Shown piece after piece: positions 31,799 through 41,533 of a stretch of 64,000 bases of DNA. The translations under genes and the position numbers were made by a program. Position 1 is the first letter of the stretch; each line of letters begins with the position of its first letter. Source of the DNA: Hydractinia symbiolongicarpus (Eukaryota > Cnidaria > Hydrozoa > Anthoathecata > Hydractiniidae); NCBI RefSeq assembly GCF_029227915.1, contig NC_079882.1, positions 16,258,501-16,322,500 on the forward strand. The letters are read 5' to 3'. Under the pieces are notes generated by a model. That model searched no databases. It was not told where the DNA came from and saw only the letters and a list, made by a program, of their open reading frames with translations.

Positions 31799-31934
31799 AG
31801 TCATTAGTCATAGACTATGTTCAAATCAGACCGCGTCTCGCCCCATATCCCTATTTTAAACAGCGTTTGAGGGTGAAAAAACACCAGTGACTACAAAGCC
31901 CAAACTCAATATTTGTGTTCTATACTAACTATGT

Positions 31935-32200
31935 AGAGATAGAGAAATGTATGTTCTGGCGCAACGCACACCGCACACACGCGCACGCACAGTCAAACAC
32001 AACAAATTCCCTATCAGTTCTTATACAGTCATCATCATCCAACACAAGTCCCTATTATGCTGTGTTTATCCATGCACATCAAATAATGCAGCAAATGAGT
32101 AAAAAAAGTTCTAGCGCATATGAAGGTGAATTCCCCCGCACACGGCTGACAATCAACGCATGCGCAGTAACGCTCTGACAAACGTCCACCCTTCAAGGTT
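31935..32200 (+). repeat. Polinton-type left terminus (AGAGATAG family)
   Basis: AGAGATAGAGAAATGTATGTTCTGGCGCAACGCAC starts at 31935 and closely resembles the first 35 bp of element 2 (32540). The inner part diverges but keeps an NRF1-like CGCATGCGCA (32157-32166) before the repeat gene. It is the only AGAGATAG-type left end outside element 2, so it may be the left end of copy 3. The distant right end (63489) is similar only over about 33 bp and no matching target duplication is seen. Confidence 0.5.
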
Positions 32201-32203
32201 GAA

Positions 32204-32539
32204 TTGTGTACGCAGAGAGAAGATGACTTGGTTTCACACCATTCCAAGACGCAGGACATGTGCAACAAGGCTGTTGAGGATATGCCCTGGGCGCTCATGC
32301 ATGTACCAGATCAATTCAAAACTCAGGACATGTGCAACAAGGCTGTCGGAGAGATGCCCGACATGCTAGGGTATGTACTATACCGGTTCAGGACACAGGA
32401 CATGGGCAACGAGACTTTCCTAAAGGACCATGAGATGTTCTGGTTTATTCCGGATCAATTTAAGACGCAGGACATGTGCAACAAGGCCGTTGAATATCAT
32501 GCCTGTTTGCTAAGGCTTGTGCCAAGCAAGTTCAAAACG
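32204..32539 (+). pseudogene. 24-residue repeat protein interrupted by element 2
   Basis: After 14 leading residues, four consecutive 24-residue units occur at 32246, 32318, 32390 and 32462 (72 bp each), with consensus KTQDMCNKAV...VPDQF. Helix-rich repeats of this kind recall DUF4116-type repeats of giant viruses and some bacteria; the function is unknown. The fifth unit is cut after its first two codons by the terminus of element 2, and the same reading resumes as TQDM at 47336, then soon meets a stop. An adjacent Polinton-type terminus upstream and a viral-type gene downstream suggest a viral or Polinton gene rather than host. Confidence 0.65.
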
Positions 32540-32880
32540 AGAGATAGAGAAATGTTCGTTCTGGCGCAGCGCACGCACATCAAAGGGAAATTCCCTATAA
32601 TGCCAATAACCAACACAAAATAATATGAAATGATATATAATAGTATAGTACTTATAATATGTATAATAGTACTTATATTATACATAATATGAGTAAAGGG
32701 AAATTCCCCTAAATATTAATCCTAACACGTAATAATAGTAATATATGCTTACATCAACAAAATAGAAATATATGACGTCATCAACGCATGCGCAAAGACA
32801 TATATATTATATATGCTGACATCAACAAAATTAGAATTGAGTAAGGGAAATTCCAAAATTGCCAGTTACCAGAGTTATAT
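32540..32880 (+). repeat. left terminal region of element 2 with regulatory motifs
   Basis: The outer 100 bp are the TIR proper; the inner part is diverged from the right end. It contains GGGAAATTCCC at 32585-32595, GGGAAATTCCCC at 32698-32709, GGGAAATTCC at 32845-32854, TGACGTCA at 32773-32780 and CGCATGCGCA at 32785-32794, directly upstream of the first gene. Confidence 0.75.
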
Positions 32881-32889
32881 CAAATAAAT

Positions 32890-33054
32890 ATGACCAAGGA
32901 ATATTGCGAAGAATGCGGATTTGCTCTCGATCAATATGACAGATGCGATAAGTGTGGACGGAGGTTAATTATATGTGGAAAAAATTTGTGTTGGCAACAT
33001 TACATGATGTACATCACCTACAACGGTGGGTGGTGTATTTGTAAAATTCCTTAG
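32890..33054 (+). CDS. zinc-binding microprotein
   Basis: 54 residues with cysteine pairs CEEC, CDKC and CICK around YDRC and YITYNGG. A homologue with the same Cys pattern and the YITYNGG motif is at 48029-48193. It is too short for most gene callers but conserved in sequence and place in two copies, so it is likely real. Probably a small zinc-ribbon regulatory protein; the function is unknown. It is the first gene inside the terminus. Confidence 0.65.
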   Translation: MTKEYCEECGFALDQYDRCDKCGRRLIICGKNLCWQHYMMYITYNGGWCICKIP

Positions 33055-33078
33055 TTGGAGTTCAATTTCCATAAATAA

Positions 33079-33688
33079 ATGTTTAAATTTTATGGAAATG
33101 ATATTGAAACAACGGCTTTTTATAGCAACCTAGCTGCATTTAACATCTTTGATATAAAGATCGAAAACATTGTACTTAGCGATCCAATACAAGCCAATAA
33201 AGGCAAGGATGCTAGATTTGTGATAGGTTACAAAAATGATAATAGAATTACCGCCCTACTAATCAGAACACCAGGGGGAGGGGGGCTATATAGCAATGGA
33301 GCATCTCGTTATGATGATAGTTCCTCACTTACAATGTCATTTAACTTACGGAAGCATCCAGAATGGCTTCAGAAATACAAAAGCATATTGACATGAATTG
33401 AGAAATATATATGGTAGTGAATTCACTACCCCACCAGTTGAAAAAGGTTATGTTAGTACCAAAGTAAAGAAATGGAATAGGGAGATTAATACTGATTTTC
33501 ATGATTAACCAGTACCACTTAAGCAGCCCTGCGACTGCATCTGCATTTTAAAGTTATCAAGTATCTATCGGCAAGAGAATAAGAACTATATGCAGGTTAT
33601 GCTCGAGGAGTGTAAGTATAAACCAGTTCAACAATCCAGGACACGACACCTTGATTCAGATGACGAGGAACCATTTGTTGTAGTGTAA
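33079..33688 (+). pseudogene. conserved Polinton protein, about 200 residues, frameshifted
   Basis: Start MFKFYGNDIETTAFY; conserved NKGKDARFVIGY and SNGASRY, shared with the copy 3 gene at 48219-48797. The frame breaks at 33396; the rest reads on in another frame to a stop at 33688. I do not recognise the family. A replication or DNA-binding accessory role is possible from its early position, but nothing visible proves it. Confidence 0.5.
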
Positions 33689-33702
33689 TAAACATAAACG
33701 AT

Positions 33703-33969
33703 TTGAAAAAAGAGGCCAGGAAACTCGGTATACGTGGATACTCTACTCTCAAGAGGGCCGACCTACTCGAAGTGATCCGAAAAGTCAAGTATAAGGACGC
33801 TTCGACACAAACCATTGGACCTCATTGCAAACCATGTTTAGATATTGCGGGTATGAAGATTCTAGAGCAGTATATCAAAGGCTTGGAAGCGAAACAAAAG
33901 AGAACCATTATATATGAAGGTGACCTAATGATTGATGCAACTACTGGTGAAGTACTTGGTACCATCTAA
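33703..33969 (+). CDS. SAP-domain-like protein
   Basis: About 90 residues; the N-terminal LKKEARKLGIRGYSTLKRADLL is a SAP/LEM-like helix-extended-helix module, known for DNA binding. The first codons in this frame lack an ATG (ATA AAC GAT TTG), suggesting the start codon was lost by mutation or lies elsewhere. The second half has a CKPC pair and a basic helix. The polymerases of element 2 and copy 3 begin with a similar SAP-like module. Confidence 0.5.
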   Translation: MKKEARKLGIRGYSTLKRADLLEVIRKVKYKDASTQTIGPHCKPCLDIAGMKILEQYIKGLEAKQKRTIIYEGDLMIDATTGEVLGTI

Positions 33970-33992
33970 TGTATTGTTAATATACATTAGAT
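33964..33992. terminator. hairpin between convergent genes, element 2
   Basis: ATCTAATGTA and TACATTAGAT arms around a short A/T loop, between the SAP-like gene end and the convergent membrane protein gene. Confidence 0.45.
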
Positions 33993-34014
33993 TATGAATA
34001 CGCTGATGGTTCGT

Positions 34015-34636
34015 CTAGATACCGCTTACATGTTGAACAGATTGAAGTTTTTTCATAAGCTCTTGTTTGCCCTCCTCGCGATCCTTCTCGACTAGCTGTT
34101 GTTTCTCTCGTTCATTAAGCGACTCTACGATTTTTCTGGTTCTCTGACGTGTTTGCTCTTTGAGCAGCATATAGCGTTGCTTTTCCTGCATAATTAAGCT
34201 AAATTTATAATCACTAATAACCCCATTTTCCACAGCGAGTTGAGTTTGGTCTCCGCCAGCAACCTTATACACTCGTGCTTCTTGCTTTTAACATCTAACC
34301 TCTTACCAGCATTTTTCAGACCTGCTTGACCTAATCCCATAGCTAAGGTGATGCCTCCCATGGCTACGGCCAATGGTACACCAATTCCGGATAGCATGCT
34401 ACCAATGCCAACACCTGATGTGATAACACTTACGGCCAGCAGACCATGATCGGTGTATCTAACTCACGTACCATGCATTTTGAACTTTTTGGCGAGTTTG
34501 TCCCGCTCTTTAATCTCATTACGTAGATATTGTTCCACCTCCTCTATTTTTTTGAGTCTATACACTTGACTTTCGTTATTCTCTTGCTCAGGCGCACTTG
34601 GTGGTAAGCTAGGGTAAAGCTTGTAATGTCATTCAT
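34015..34636 (-). pseudogene. two-helix Polinton membrane protein
   Basis: Starts MNDITS at 34636, immediately next to the downstream stop of the neighbouring gene. Order: N-terminal coil (RLKKIEEVEQYLRNEIKERD), KKFKMHGT, a hydrophobic Gly-rich segment (GVPLAVAMGGITLAMGLGQAG), KRLDVKSKKHE, and a basic C-terminal helix (LIMQEKQRYMLLKEQTRQRTRK). A stop after KKFKMHGT and a frameshift near 34220 break it. Copies are at 48908-49461 and 13535-13951. A membrane or virion role is inferred. Confidence 0.6.
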
Positions 34637-35335
34637 TTATTGTATCAGAATATGCATGGTAATTCCTACGAATGAAACATTTTTATCTTGGTGATACTCA
34701 TCCGTCAGCATAAACTCGAGATGATCCGTGGATCCTTTCAAGGGGATATATACAGGACTGTCAAAGGTCCAGGTCAGCATATCTCCCCAGGTGTTATCTT
34801 TTGTTGGTAGCACCGCGAGAGTTTTCGATTTTTTCCCATTCAGGAAGCAATGATATTCATCTAGTTGGTGACAAAATAGTCTCATTCGTTGGTAAACATC
34901 AGTCTTGTAAAAGCTGTCGTGATCTCCTTCAGTGAACATTGACTTGGTATCAAAATTATATCCAATAAGATCCGTTAATGTTTTATCAACTATCGCAACA
35001 TATCCCTTACTTATTCTGACTTTACATACTCCGTTCCTGAGTACGAAAAGTATGATCCTTCCTCCCGCATACTCCTTGACTATGACAGCGAGATCTTCTA
35101 TTCTATATACACCTTTCTCGATCGTGATGAGGGTTTCAAAATCCCTGACGCTAAAGTCCCCATCTTTGGTCGACCCAGGCGTCGCTTTGTAAATCTTGAT
35201 ATCGTTCTTTTTTTCGAAAAGATTCAGCCACGTAGGTCGAATACTGATCGACTTCAGGGCAATCCTCGTTCCCTGCCCCAGATATTCGTCAAAGGTTATT
35301 GGCTTTGATATGTCGGTTATATATAACTGTCTCAT
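34637..35335 (-). CDS. candidate minor capsid (penton-like) protein
   Basis: Intact frame of 232 residues: MRQLYITDISKPITF, a conserved IALKSISIRPTWLN, VLRNGVCKVRISKGY and a C terminus PLKGSTDHLEFMLTDEYHQD...GITMHILIQ. The size and strand-rich character fit a single-jelly-roll minor capsid protein of Polintons, but I have no recognisable signature, so this is inference. It is well conserved with 49462-50133, and a fragment occurs at 63495-63640. It is divergent from the next gene across a 16-bp palindrome. Confidence 0.6.
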   Translation of the reverse strand: MRQLYITDISKPITFDEYLGQGTRIALKSISIRPTWLNLFEKKNDIKIYKATPGSTKDGDFSVRDFETLITIEKGVYRIEDLAVIVKEYAGGRIILFVLRNGVCKVRISKGYVAIVDKTLTDLIGYNFDTKSMFTEGDHDSFYKTDVYQRMRLFCHQLDEYHCFLNGKKSKTLAVLPTKDNTWGDMLTWTFDSPVYIPLKGSTDHLEFMLTDEYHQDKNVSFVGITMHILIQ

Positions 35336-35355
35336 GTTTCTTTAAAGAAACAATG
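35333..35355. promoter_or_regulatory. palindrome between divergent start codons, element 2
   Basis: GTTTCTTTAAAGAAAC (35336-35351) is a perfect 16-bp palindrome exactly between the two divergent start codons. Copy 3 has an even longer palindrome at 50131-50154 with unrelated sequence. It leaves no room for separate 5' UTRs. Confidence 0.5.
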
Positions 35356-36445
35356 AATATACACCAATACAATCCGAGAGCCAAGACAAGGTCCAACAGA
35401 GGCGAGTGGGCTCTTGGCATAACTAACTTGGAGCATCAAGACCTCTACGTGAGTACGACTCAGCCCATTCCCATTGCATTCCCACAGTTTACCAAGTATC
35501 CTATCAAAGTTCCTACTAACCTGTTGAATGATCCCGTGAGTGTAAATTGGGAAGGAAAAGCCTTGAAATATTGGAACATCCAAGTAAATTTTGCTTGTCA
35601 TTGCGCGACAACGGCGTTGGGGATCTCTGCCAAACACATGAGTGGCTCCGTACCCCTCGTTAACTCGATCTTAAAATTTCACGTGTACTACCACATGAGA
35701 CGTATTTTAGCGAGAATGAAGGTACCTATGCCATACGAAGGAGGCTTTTCTCAGTACGAGAATCCTTAGTCCACCTCGGGGTATGCTCGAGTATGGTGCA
35801 GATCCTAATAGTCCCTACAAGTTTAAGGCTGTCATGTCGTCGTTAACAAACGGTAGATGGTGGCCGCAGGTTGATGGGGATTGGGCCAAATTCATCATAC
35901 CAAACTCCCAAGGTCTGACATCGGAGGGCCTGACAAAATTGAGTGAAAGTATACGCGTCTATGTTGTCTTATTGCTAGGATCTCAAGCGAGTGTCAAGGC
36001 ATCCTTACTCGGTTCTGGTGCGGACAACTATACAGCAAGGCAAATCTTATTGCAAAAATTCGAGGCCATGATTCAACGTGACGAGAACGTAGGTAAAGAC
36101 ATCAACGAGTTTCAAAAGGTGTTACAGTACGCACGAACTCCAGTCAATTTCGCCGTCATGCACAGAGTCTGCATGATTCCTTCAAACATGGATCTTTGCA
36201 TTGGAAAGATTGTGGGGTATAACAACAACGTTATAATAGCGCCCTCTGATGTAGGCATAGGTGTGGAGCTAGATCTGAATACCATGGCTGTCAAGCATGA
36301 GGCATCCTTCACCACACCTCTTAGGCAACATATCAAGAAAACCACGCCTGATACCAAGGAAGCTCCTGTTCACGAGGATACCAAAGCCACCCTGGTTACG
36401 GTCGAAGTAGGACTAATACTCGCTATCATCTGGATGAAGAAATAG
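35353..36445 (+). pseudogene. C-anchored Polinton virion-type protein (one frameshift)
   Basis: Start at 35353 (MNIHQYNPRAKTRSNRGEW). Conserved LGITNLEHQDLYVS, HCATTALGISAKHMSGSVPL, FHVYYHMRRILARMK, then after a frameshift at 35769 LTSEGLTKLSESI, LGSGADNYTARQILLQ, VGYNNNVIIAP. The C terminus is a variable Thr/Lys/His-rich stretch and a short hydrophobic anchor (VEVGLILAIIWMKK). About 360 residues; the family is not recognised. It is a structural-protein candidate from its place beside the minor capsid gene and its conservation. Confidence 0.55.
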
Positions 36446-36446
36446 G

Positions 36447-36473
36447 TCTAGTATGTTTTTTCAAAATACTAGA
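36447..36473. terminator. hairpin between convergent genes, element 2
   Basis: TCTAGTAT (36447-36454) and ATACTAGA (36466-36473) pair between the stop codons at 36445 and 36477. The same boundary in copy B also has a hairpin. Confidence 0.5.
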
Positions 36474-36476
36474 CTC

Positions 36477-37670
36477 TCAGTGCGATTTACCCTTACTCCA
36501 CCTGTTACCTATATACGCAACAACCACAGCACCTGCGATGGCCAAATACAGATGTCTCGCAACAAACTCTACAACCTTGGCAGCTACCCGGAAGGTACTT
36601 CAGGAATTTTCCCAATCTCTCCAGCTGCTTTTGAACAAACCCTTTGCCTGCAGCACTACTTCCTGCTGCGCCTGCTGCTGCCCCACTACCACCTGTGAGC
36701 GCCAGGACCAAGGTTGATATCATTAAGCCCACGGCTGAGACAATGCTGGCAATCGTTATATCCTGCTCTTCGAACAAAATGTTCGGCTTTTCCCGTAGGG
36801 ATGTGTCGTTCTCAGCTATCTTCATGAGGGTCTCCTTAATCACCTTCAGCTGACAGTGGATCTTGGAGGATAGTAAACCATAGGCTTCTGCCGTTTAACT
36901 CCTTTTCACCCTTAAGCCGCTCAATGTCCTCCTGTGCTTTGGTAATGTCCTTATCTCAGATGGCTAGCTGTTCCTCGGATGCTCCAGGTGTGGCCTTCTT
37001 GCTCTCGAGCTCTTTCACCTTTGCTTCTCTATCTCTGATCTGAGAATCATATAGTATTATTTTGGCTTCTAGCGTCTTCAGGTTACCGTGAGAGTCTGAA
37101 GCTCGCGGTTAAGCCCCCTTCTTTCACGTTCGTCTAAGGCTTCGGTAAAGGAAGTATCCTCCATAAGGCTCTTCGTTTCATCTATAACATTCTCGAGTAG
37201 CGGCAACATTTCGATGTCATCAGCCTTCTCTTCAACGTGAACAATCTTGTTAAGAAGTCCCTGCGCCATATTTTTACTACCCTTGTGTGGTGTAGTATAG
37301 TTGGTAAACCCCATGGCTCGCAACCTACCAACACCTAAGCGTTCCTTTATCACTCCAACTGCCCTCAACTCACCATTATTTTTCGTGAGCTCTATCCCAT
37401 CGAAAAAAACCGGTTCCCATCCATTTCAAATTCATCATAATGTCTCGCGATTGGTTGACCGAGCTCCTCACTAAGAGCTTCGTAGAGGCTATCAACTTTT
37501 GATGTTAATAGTTCATGCTTTGCAGTCGTGGTATCAGTGAGGCTTCCTCGTGTTGCGGGCGTAGTGCTTGGTAGGTCCTCGGGTCGAAGAATTTCACTAC
37601 TAAACTCTTCGGCTTTGTCCGGAATATCCTCTTCCGGCGTAAAGTCATCTGTATAACCCTCGTTATCCAT
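36477..37670 (-). pseudogene. coiled-coil / Gly-rich membrane protein, element 2
   Basis: Start at 37670 (MDNEGYTDDFTPEEDIPD). Acidic N terminus, SKVDSLYEALSEELGQPIARHYDEFEM, LGVGRLRAMGFTNYTT, a coiled coil in two or three frames, then ASIVSAVGLMISTLVLALTG, a Gly/Ala run and KGFVQKQLERLGKFLK. Frameshifts near 37390, 37080, 36950, 36850 and 36600 break it. The homologue at 14308-15497 suggests one continuous protein of about 390 residues. Confidence 0.6.
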
Positions 37671-37679
37671 AGTTTATTT

Positions 37680-38876
37680 CAAAGGCAAAGGGTGAAGATC
37701 AGCCACATACCCAGCATAATCAACCATAATGAAGATTTGTACGTTGATGTACCCAACCTTGGTCAAAACGATGTGATTTTCGCCGGCTCAATAAAGTTGC
37801 TTTTCGATTTGGAATTGAATGGAAATAACACCAAGCGTACCTTAGTGTCAAATATAGGCAAAGCATTGGTACAGAGCTTACGTATTACGTTGAACGGCAA
37901 TGAAATACAGAACATCGCTGATTATAATATACTCGGGGTGTATAGAGATCTCTGGCGCCCAAAGTTTGACAGGGACAACAATCTGATTTTAGAAGGCATC
38001 AATCCTAACGATGGGACGATTCGGAGCCTCCAAGTCAAAGCCAGCGACCATGTAGGCAATAACGAGGAAATGGCGATCGCTGAGGCCTATGGTAACACCT
38101 TTGCTATTCCACTGGGTCGGATGTTCTCGTTGACACGAGACTTGCCCTTCTATCAAGCGGGCTTCGATAGACTCCAGTTCGTATTACATTTCGCGCCCTA
38201 TGGTGACGTGATAAAGGACTCCGGTACCCCAGCATCTGATTCTACCGCAGCGAAGGCAGCAGATAGTGCTTATAACATCAGCAACATATGCCTAGAATTT
38301 GACAAGGTTACTAACGAAGAATTAGCGAGTGTGATGATGAGCTGTTATTCCCGTCTTGCCCTACCCTACGAAAGGATCCTTAGAAGTAAGGTGGTGAGCA
38401 TAAAGAAAGCTGACACGAGTTAACACTTGCAAATCGATACGCCCTCAAAAAGTTTGAAGGGAATCCTCCTATTCTTTAAGGATCCTACCGTGGTAAAGGC
38501 ATATTCTGGTAACAACGAGAAATATTATAGCCCGAAGATCGAGAAAATAAGCATAGTCGTGGAGGGGTCTCCAAACAAACTATATAGCCACGCCATGTTG
38601 CCAAAGGATCACATGGAACAGGTAGCGGGGCTCTTCGGATCCCATAATAGCATCGTGACCATTGGCCAGTTCTTTACGGAGAGGTATGGGCTTTTTGTCC
38701 ACTTCAGGGCAACACCCGATTACAGCCTACACGGTAGCGGAAGGCCTCTGCAAAGGTTATCAGACGGTATAACCCTGCACATGACGAAAAAAGCGGATGG
38801 CAATGAAGATATTAGGTGCTACGTCTTTCTTATCCAAGACGCTCAGTTGAACATTCTGGCAGGTTCCACAGTGTAG
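37680..38876 (+). pseudogene. Polinton major capsid protein, element 2 (lacks its start; one in-frame stop)
   Basis: Conserved blocks in order: ISHIPSIINHNEDLYVDVPN; LVQSLRITLNGNEIQN; DYNILGVYRDLWRPK; INPNDGTIRSLQVK; YGNTFAIPLGRM; SLKGILLFFKDP; IEKISIVVEGSPNKLYSHAMLP; GITLHMTKKADG. The frame is continuous except for a TAA at 38421-38423. The first ~20 residues seen in the copies at 15536 and 58754 are deleted, so no ATG precedes it. Matches the capsid proteins widely carried by animal Polintons, thought to form a double jelly roll. The role would be the virion shell. Confidence 0.7.
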
Positions 38877-38891
38877 AATACTAAGATAAAC

Positions 38892-39281
38892 ATGGCTACT
38901 TTAGCACTAATGGCAGGAGGAGCGTTAATTAACGCTCTAGCATTCTCGGGGAGTAACTACCTCTTCAGCAAACGCAGTGGGCATGGTGAGGAAGAGCGCA
39001 AAAGACACGATAAAGCTATTGAACAACTCCAAGCCACTCAGGCACAGTGGGTGCGGGATCGTCAGGCGAAGATCGACTGGCAACCGACATATCAAGGGTC
39101 CGAAAAAATCAATTACCCGCATTTCACCATTACAAAGCCGAACGAGATGCATCAATTCGACTTGCTCTATATGCCACATGATACAGTGTATAAATACATT
39201 TTGACGGGCATTGACGTGGCCTCTCGCTACAAAGTGGCTCGGTCATTGAGAACCAAAAGGCTAGTGAAGTCGCTGATATGA
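38892..39281 (+). pseudogene. chimera: coiled-coil membrane protein fused to integrase N-terminal region
   Basis: Residues 1-60 (MATLALMAGGALINALAFSG, then HDKAIEQLQATQAQWVRDRQAKIDW) are the start of the coiled-coil membrane protein seen complete at 57127-57546. From about residue 65 the frame is integrase (INYPHFTITKPNEMHQFDLLYMP), containing the first catalytic Asp and TGIDVASRYKVARSL. Compared with copy 3, the end of the first gene and the N-terminal domain of integrase are missing, so a deletion joined the two in frame. Confidence 0.7.
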
Positions 39282-39904
39282 TCCGCGATATATACAAAGC
39301 CGGCCCCCTCCGCTATCCAAAGACTTTCCAATGCGACAACGGTAGTGAGTTCAAATCGGACGTGACAAAGCTCCTGGAAGGTAAAGGAGTGGAAATCAAG
39401 CGGGCAACTACCGAATACCATCATACTTTCACGGAGTTTGTGGAGTCCTACAACAAAATGCTAGCGGAAAGACTCTTCAAGCCTCAAGATGCGCAGGAGC
39501 TGGTCAGTGACGAACAGAGTACCACCTGGGTGAAACACTTATACAATATTGTGAAAACTATGAACAACACCAAAACTACCATGATTGGTATGAAACCTTC
39601 AAAGGCCATTAAATTCGATGAAGTCCCACTCGCTAAAAGCGAGGAGTATCCCGATGAAAAGCCTCTACCCGACGACGGCCTATATCTGTACTTGCTCCAG
39701 CCTGGGGAAGAACACACGGATTCGAAAAGACGTGCGACAGACTTTTGGTGGTCTAAGCGTACGTAAAGGTTGGATAGGATCGTAACTGGTACCCGTCTCC
39801 TATACTACTTGGCAGATGGACCTGATAGGAGTTTTGTGGAGGAAGAATTAATGTTGATTCCCGAGGACGTCGAAATTCCGCCAGAGCACGTTAAAAATTG
39901 GTAA
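39100..39904 (+). pseudogene. Polinton RVE-type integrase, element 2
   Basis: The core has the three acidic residues in FDLLYMP (D), QCDNGSEF (D) and EFVESYNKMLAERL (E), with YHHTFTEF before the last, as in Polinton/retrovirus-type integrases. The C-terminal part (LPDDGLYLYLLQPGEEH...) runs to a stop at 39766 and further in another frame to EHVKNW at 39904. A frameshift at 39281 and a stop at 39766 break it, and the N-terminal Zn/helical domain is deleted. The role would be insertion of element DNA, giving the 6-bp-type duplication. Confidence 0.75.
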
Positions 39905-39946
39905 TATTTCTCAATTTTTGTGGTTCATAAGAGTTACAAAAACACA

Positions 39947-40315
39947 TTATGACATATCGATATCATACAACCCTTCAAATAGCTCACGCGTGGCGTTATC
40001 TGGTAAACTAAAATGATTGCGCCATGAGTTCTCTATACCAAGATTATTATCCCTGAACCTATTCCATGCATGTACGGCGTTGGGATCGTCACATATTGGA
40101 TTTCTTTCTACCATATCTGGATACAGATCCCGTAGGGTACGAAGCTGATCCTTTAGAGATCGACGTTGACAACGAATAATGTAATGAGGGTGTTGGCCCT
40201 TTTTTCCACATTCATTAGGATAATTCTTGTCAATAACACATATCACAATATCGTATGGATACCCAGTAGGTACGTATCTCTGCCATAGTACCATAATCTC
40301 CTGATCATCGATCAT
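39947..40315 (-). CDS. conserved hypothetical, element 2
   Basis: Intact frame of 122 residues with YPYDIVICVIDKNYPNECG, HYIIRCQRRSLKDQLRTL and VHAWNRFRDNNL. I do not recognise the family; no membrane segment. Its start codon is directly adjacent to the stop of the BRO-like gene upstream (40315/40316), as expected for a compact viral-type operon-like array. Confidence 0.5.
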   Translation of the reverse strand: MIDDQEIMVLWQRYVPTGYPYDIVICVIDKNYPNECGKKGQHPHYIIRCQRRSLKDQLRTLRDLYPDMVERNPICDDPNAVHAWNRFRDNNLGIENSWRNHFSLPDNATRELFEGLYDIDMS

Positions 40316-40677
40316 TTAGAGATCATCGTTGAGTATTGCCAGGGCTTGACGATATTCTTCAATTTCATTTTGTAATTTTTTGATACCCTCCATCGCAAGC
40401 CATTTCATAATCTCAATAGCTTTTGGTTTTCTAGATCTATGTATAATCTCCAATGCATCATCCAGGGTCACGAAAGCATCGTCTCCGGTTACTTCCTTGG
40501 GGGTGCGTTAGACGCACTCCCTGTTATCTCATGACGAGACGTGGTTTTTACGTATCTGTATGTCGCCTTTATATCAACAATACCCAGAAATCTTCCCAAA
40601 TCAGCACGCTTAAACATGGGTTGACCCTGATTGTTTAATAATATCTCAATAGCTGTATCCAAAACTCGTAATGACAT
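40316..40677 (-). pseudogene. BRO-N-like protein, frameshifted
   Basis: The N-terminal part MFKRADLGRFLGIVDIKATYR resembles the BRO-N DNA-binding opening. After a one-base frameshift near 40500 the rest reads FVTLDDALEIIHRSRKPKAIEIMKWLA, the second conserved block of BRO-N (a Ser/Arg-x-Lys-Pro turn, then a Trp helix). A second fragment with both blocks is at 63640-63945. BRO proteins are common in baculoviruses, iridoviruses and other DNA viruses; the function here is probably DNA binding or regulation. Confidence 0.5.
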
Positions 40678-40685
40678 TTTATTAT

Positions 40686-40886
40686 TTACACTACTCCAAC
40701 CAGGGTGATCATTAGGACAGACATGAATCCGAAAAAATAAATGGTGTTCCTCTGATACCTTACCCTTTCCAGTGCATCCCTTAGATCCTCCTGAAGGGCC
40801 TCCAGACTCCGCTCTAGATAGGGTATTCTGTCCATCTCATTGTGACAATTTTCCAATTGATTTTCTAATGTTCTGATATATGACAT
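40686..40886 (-). CDS. small coiled-coil protein with C-terminal membrane helix
   Basis: 66 residues: a coil (TLENQLENCHNEMDRIPYLERSLEAL) followed by a hydrophobic end (IYFFGFMSVLMITLVGVV). Intact. The start is directly adjacent to the ATPase stop. Tail-anchored type; the role is unknown. Confidence 0.5.
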   Translation of the reverse strand: MSYIRTLENQLENCHNEMDRIPYLERSLEALQEDLRDALERVRYQRNTIYFFGFMSVLMITLVGVV

Positions 40887-41483
40887 TTATTTCAATATAC
40901 ACCAAGTCCGAGGATGCTCAAAACGAGTAAACAAACAGGTGTGCTTGGATCTCCTGAGTTGATTATTGATTGGATTCCAGTCGTCTATCAGGTTGGTCTC
41001 TTGATCCAGCAAAACAAGATCACTTTTCTCATGCGGGTACCAAAGGAACAACTGCTTCTTTTGTCCCCTCAGATTTTTAGGTAAAGCTGTGTAGGATTGT
41101 GTGAGGAGCCAGAGACTGTGCTTCCTGTGTCTCCCAGGTATTGCGAGCTCAAGCAAGGGTTGCCTGCGTTTATCCAGGCTCTTGTCCGATATGATATCGT
41201 CGACGATAAATAATGTTTCTTCACCGGCGAGGATATTCGATAATCGATCGATCCATTCAAACAACTGATCACCTGGGTCAATTAGAAATACATAGGGGTC
41301 TTGCCAGAGATTAGTTTGATCGAGATATGTCCGATTGTATTTAATCGTTGGACATAAAAACACGATCTAATGGAAATGGTGTCGGTATTCATGCTCCAAA
41401 AGATCGAGAACACGCTGCGTCTTGCCACAGCTTATGGGTCCTGTAAAAATAGCCGTATGGGGTTCCTTGACAATATCTAGCAT
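40887..41483 (-). pseudogene. A32-like (FtsK/HerA-type) packaging ATPase, one in-frame stop
   Basis: Start at 41483. Walker A GPISCGKTQ near residue 15, Walker B LFIVDDI near residue 90, then a sensor-type WLLTQSY. About 198 residues, the usual size for Polinton ATPases. A TAG interrupts the frame between the P-loop and the rest (near 41366), with no frame change. The role in the family is genome packaging into the capsid. Missing from copy 3 and copy B. Confidence 0.75.
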
Positions 41484-41533
41484 TTTATTCTTCGTATATA
41501 TACCACGGGTATATATACGAAATTTGCATGTGC

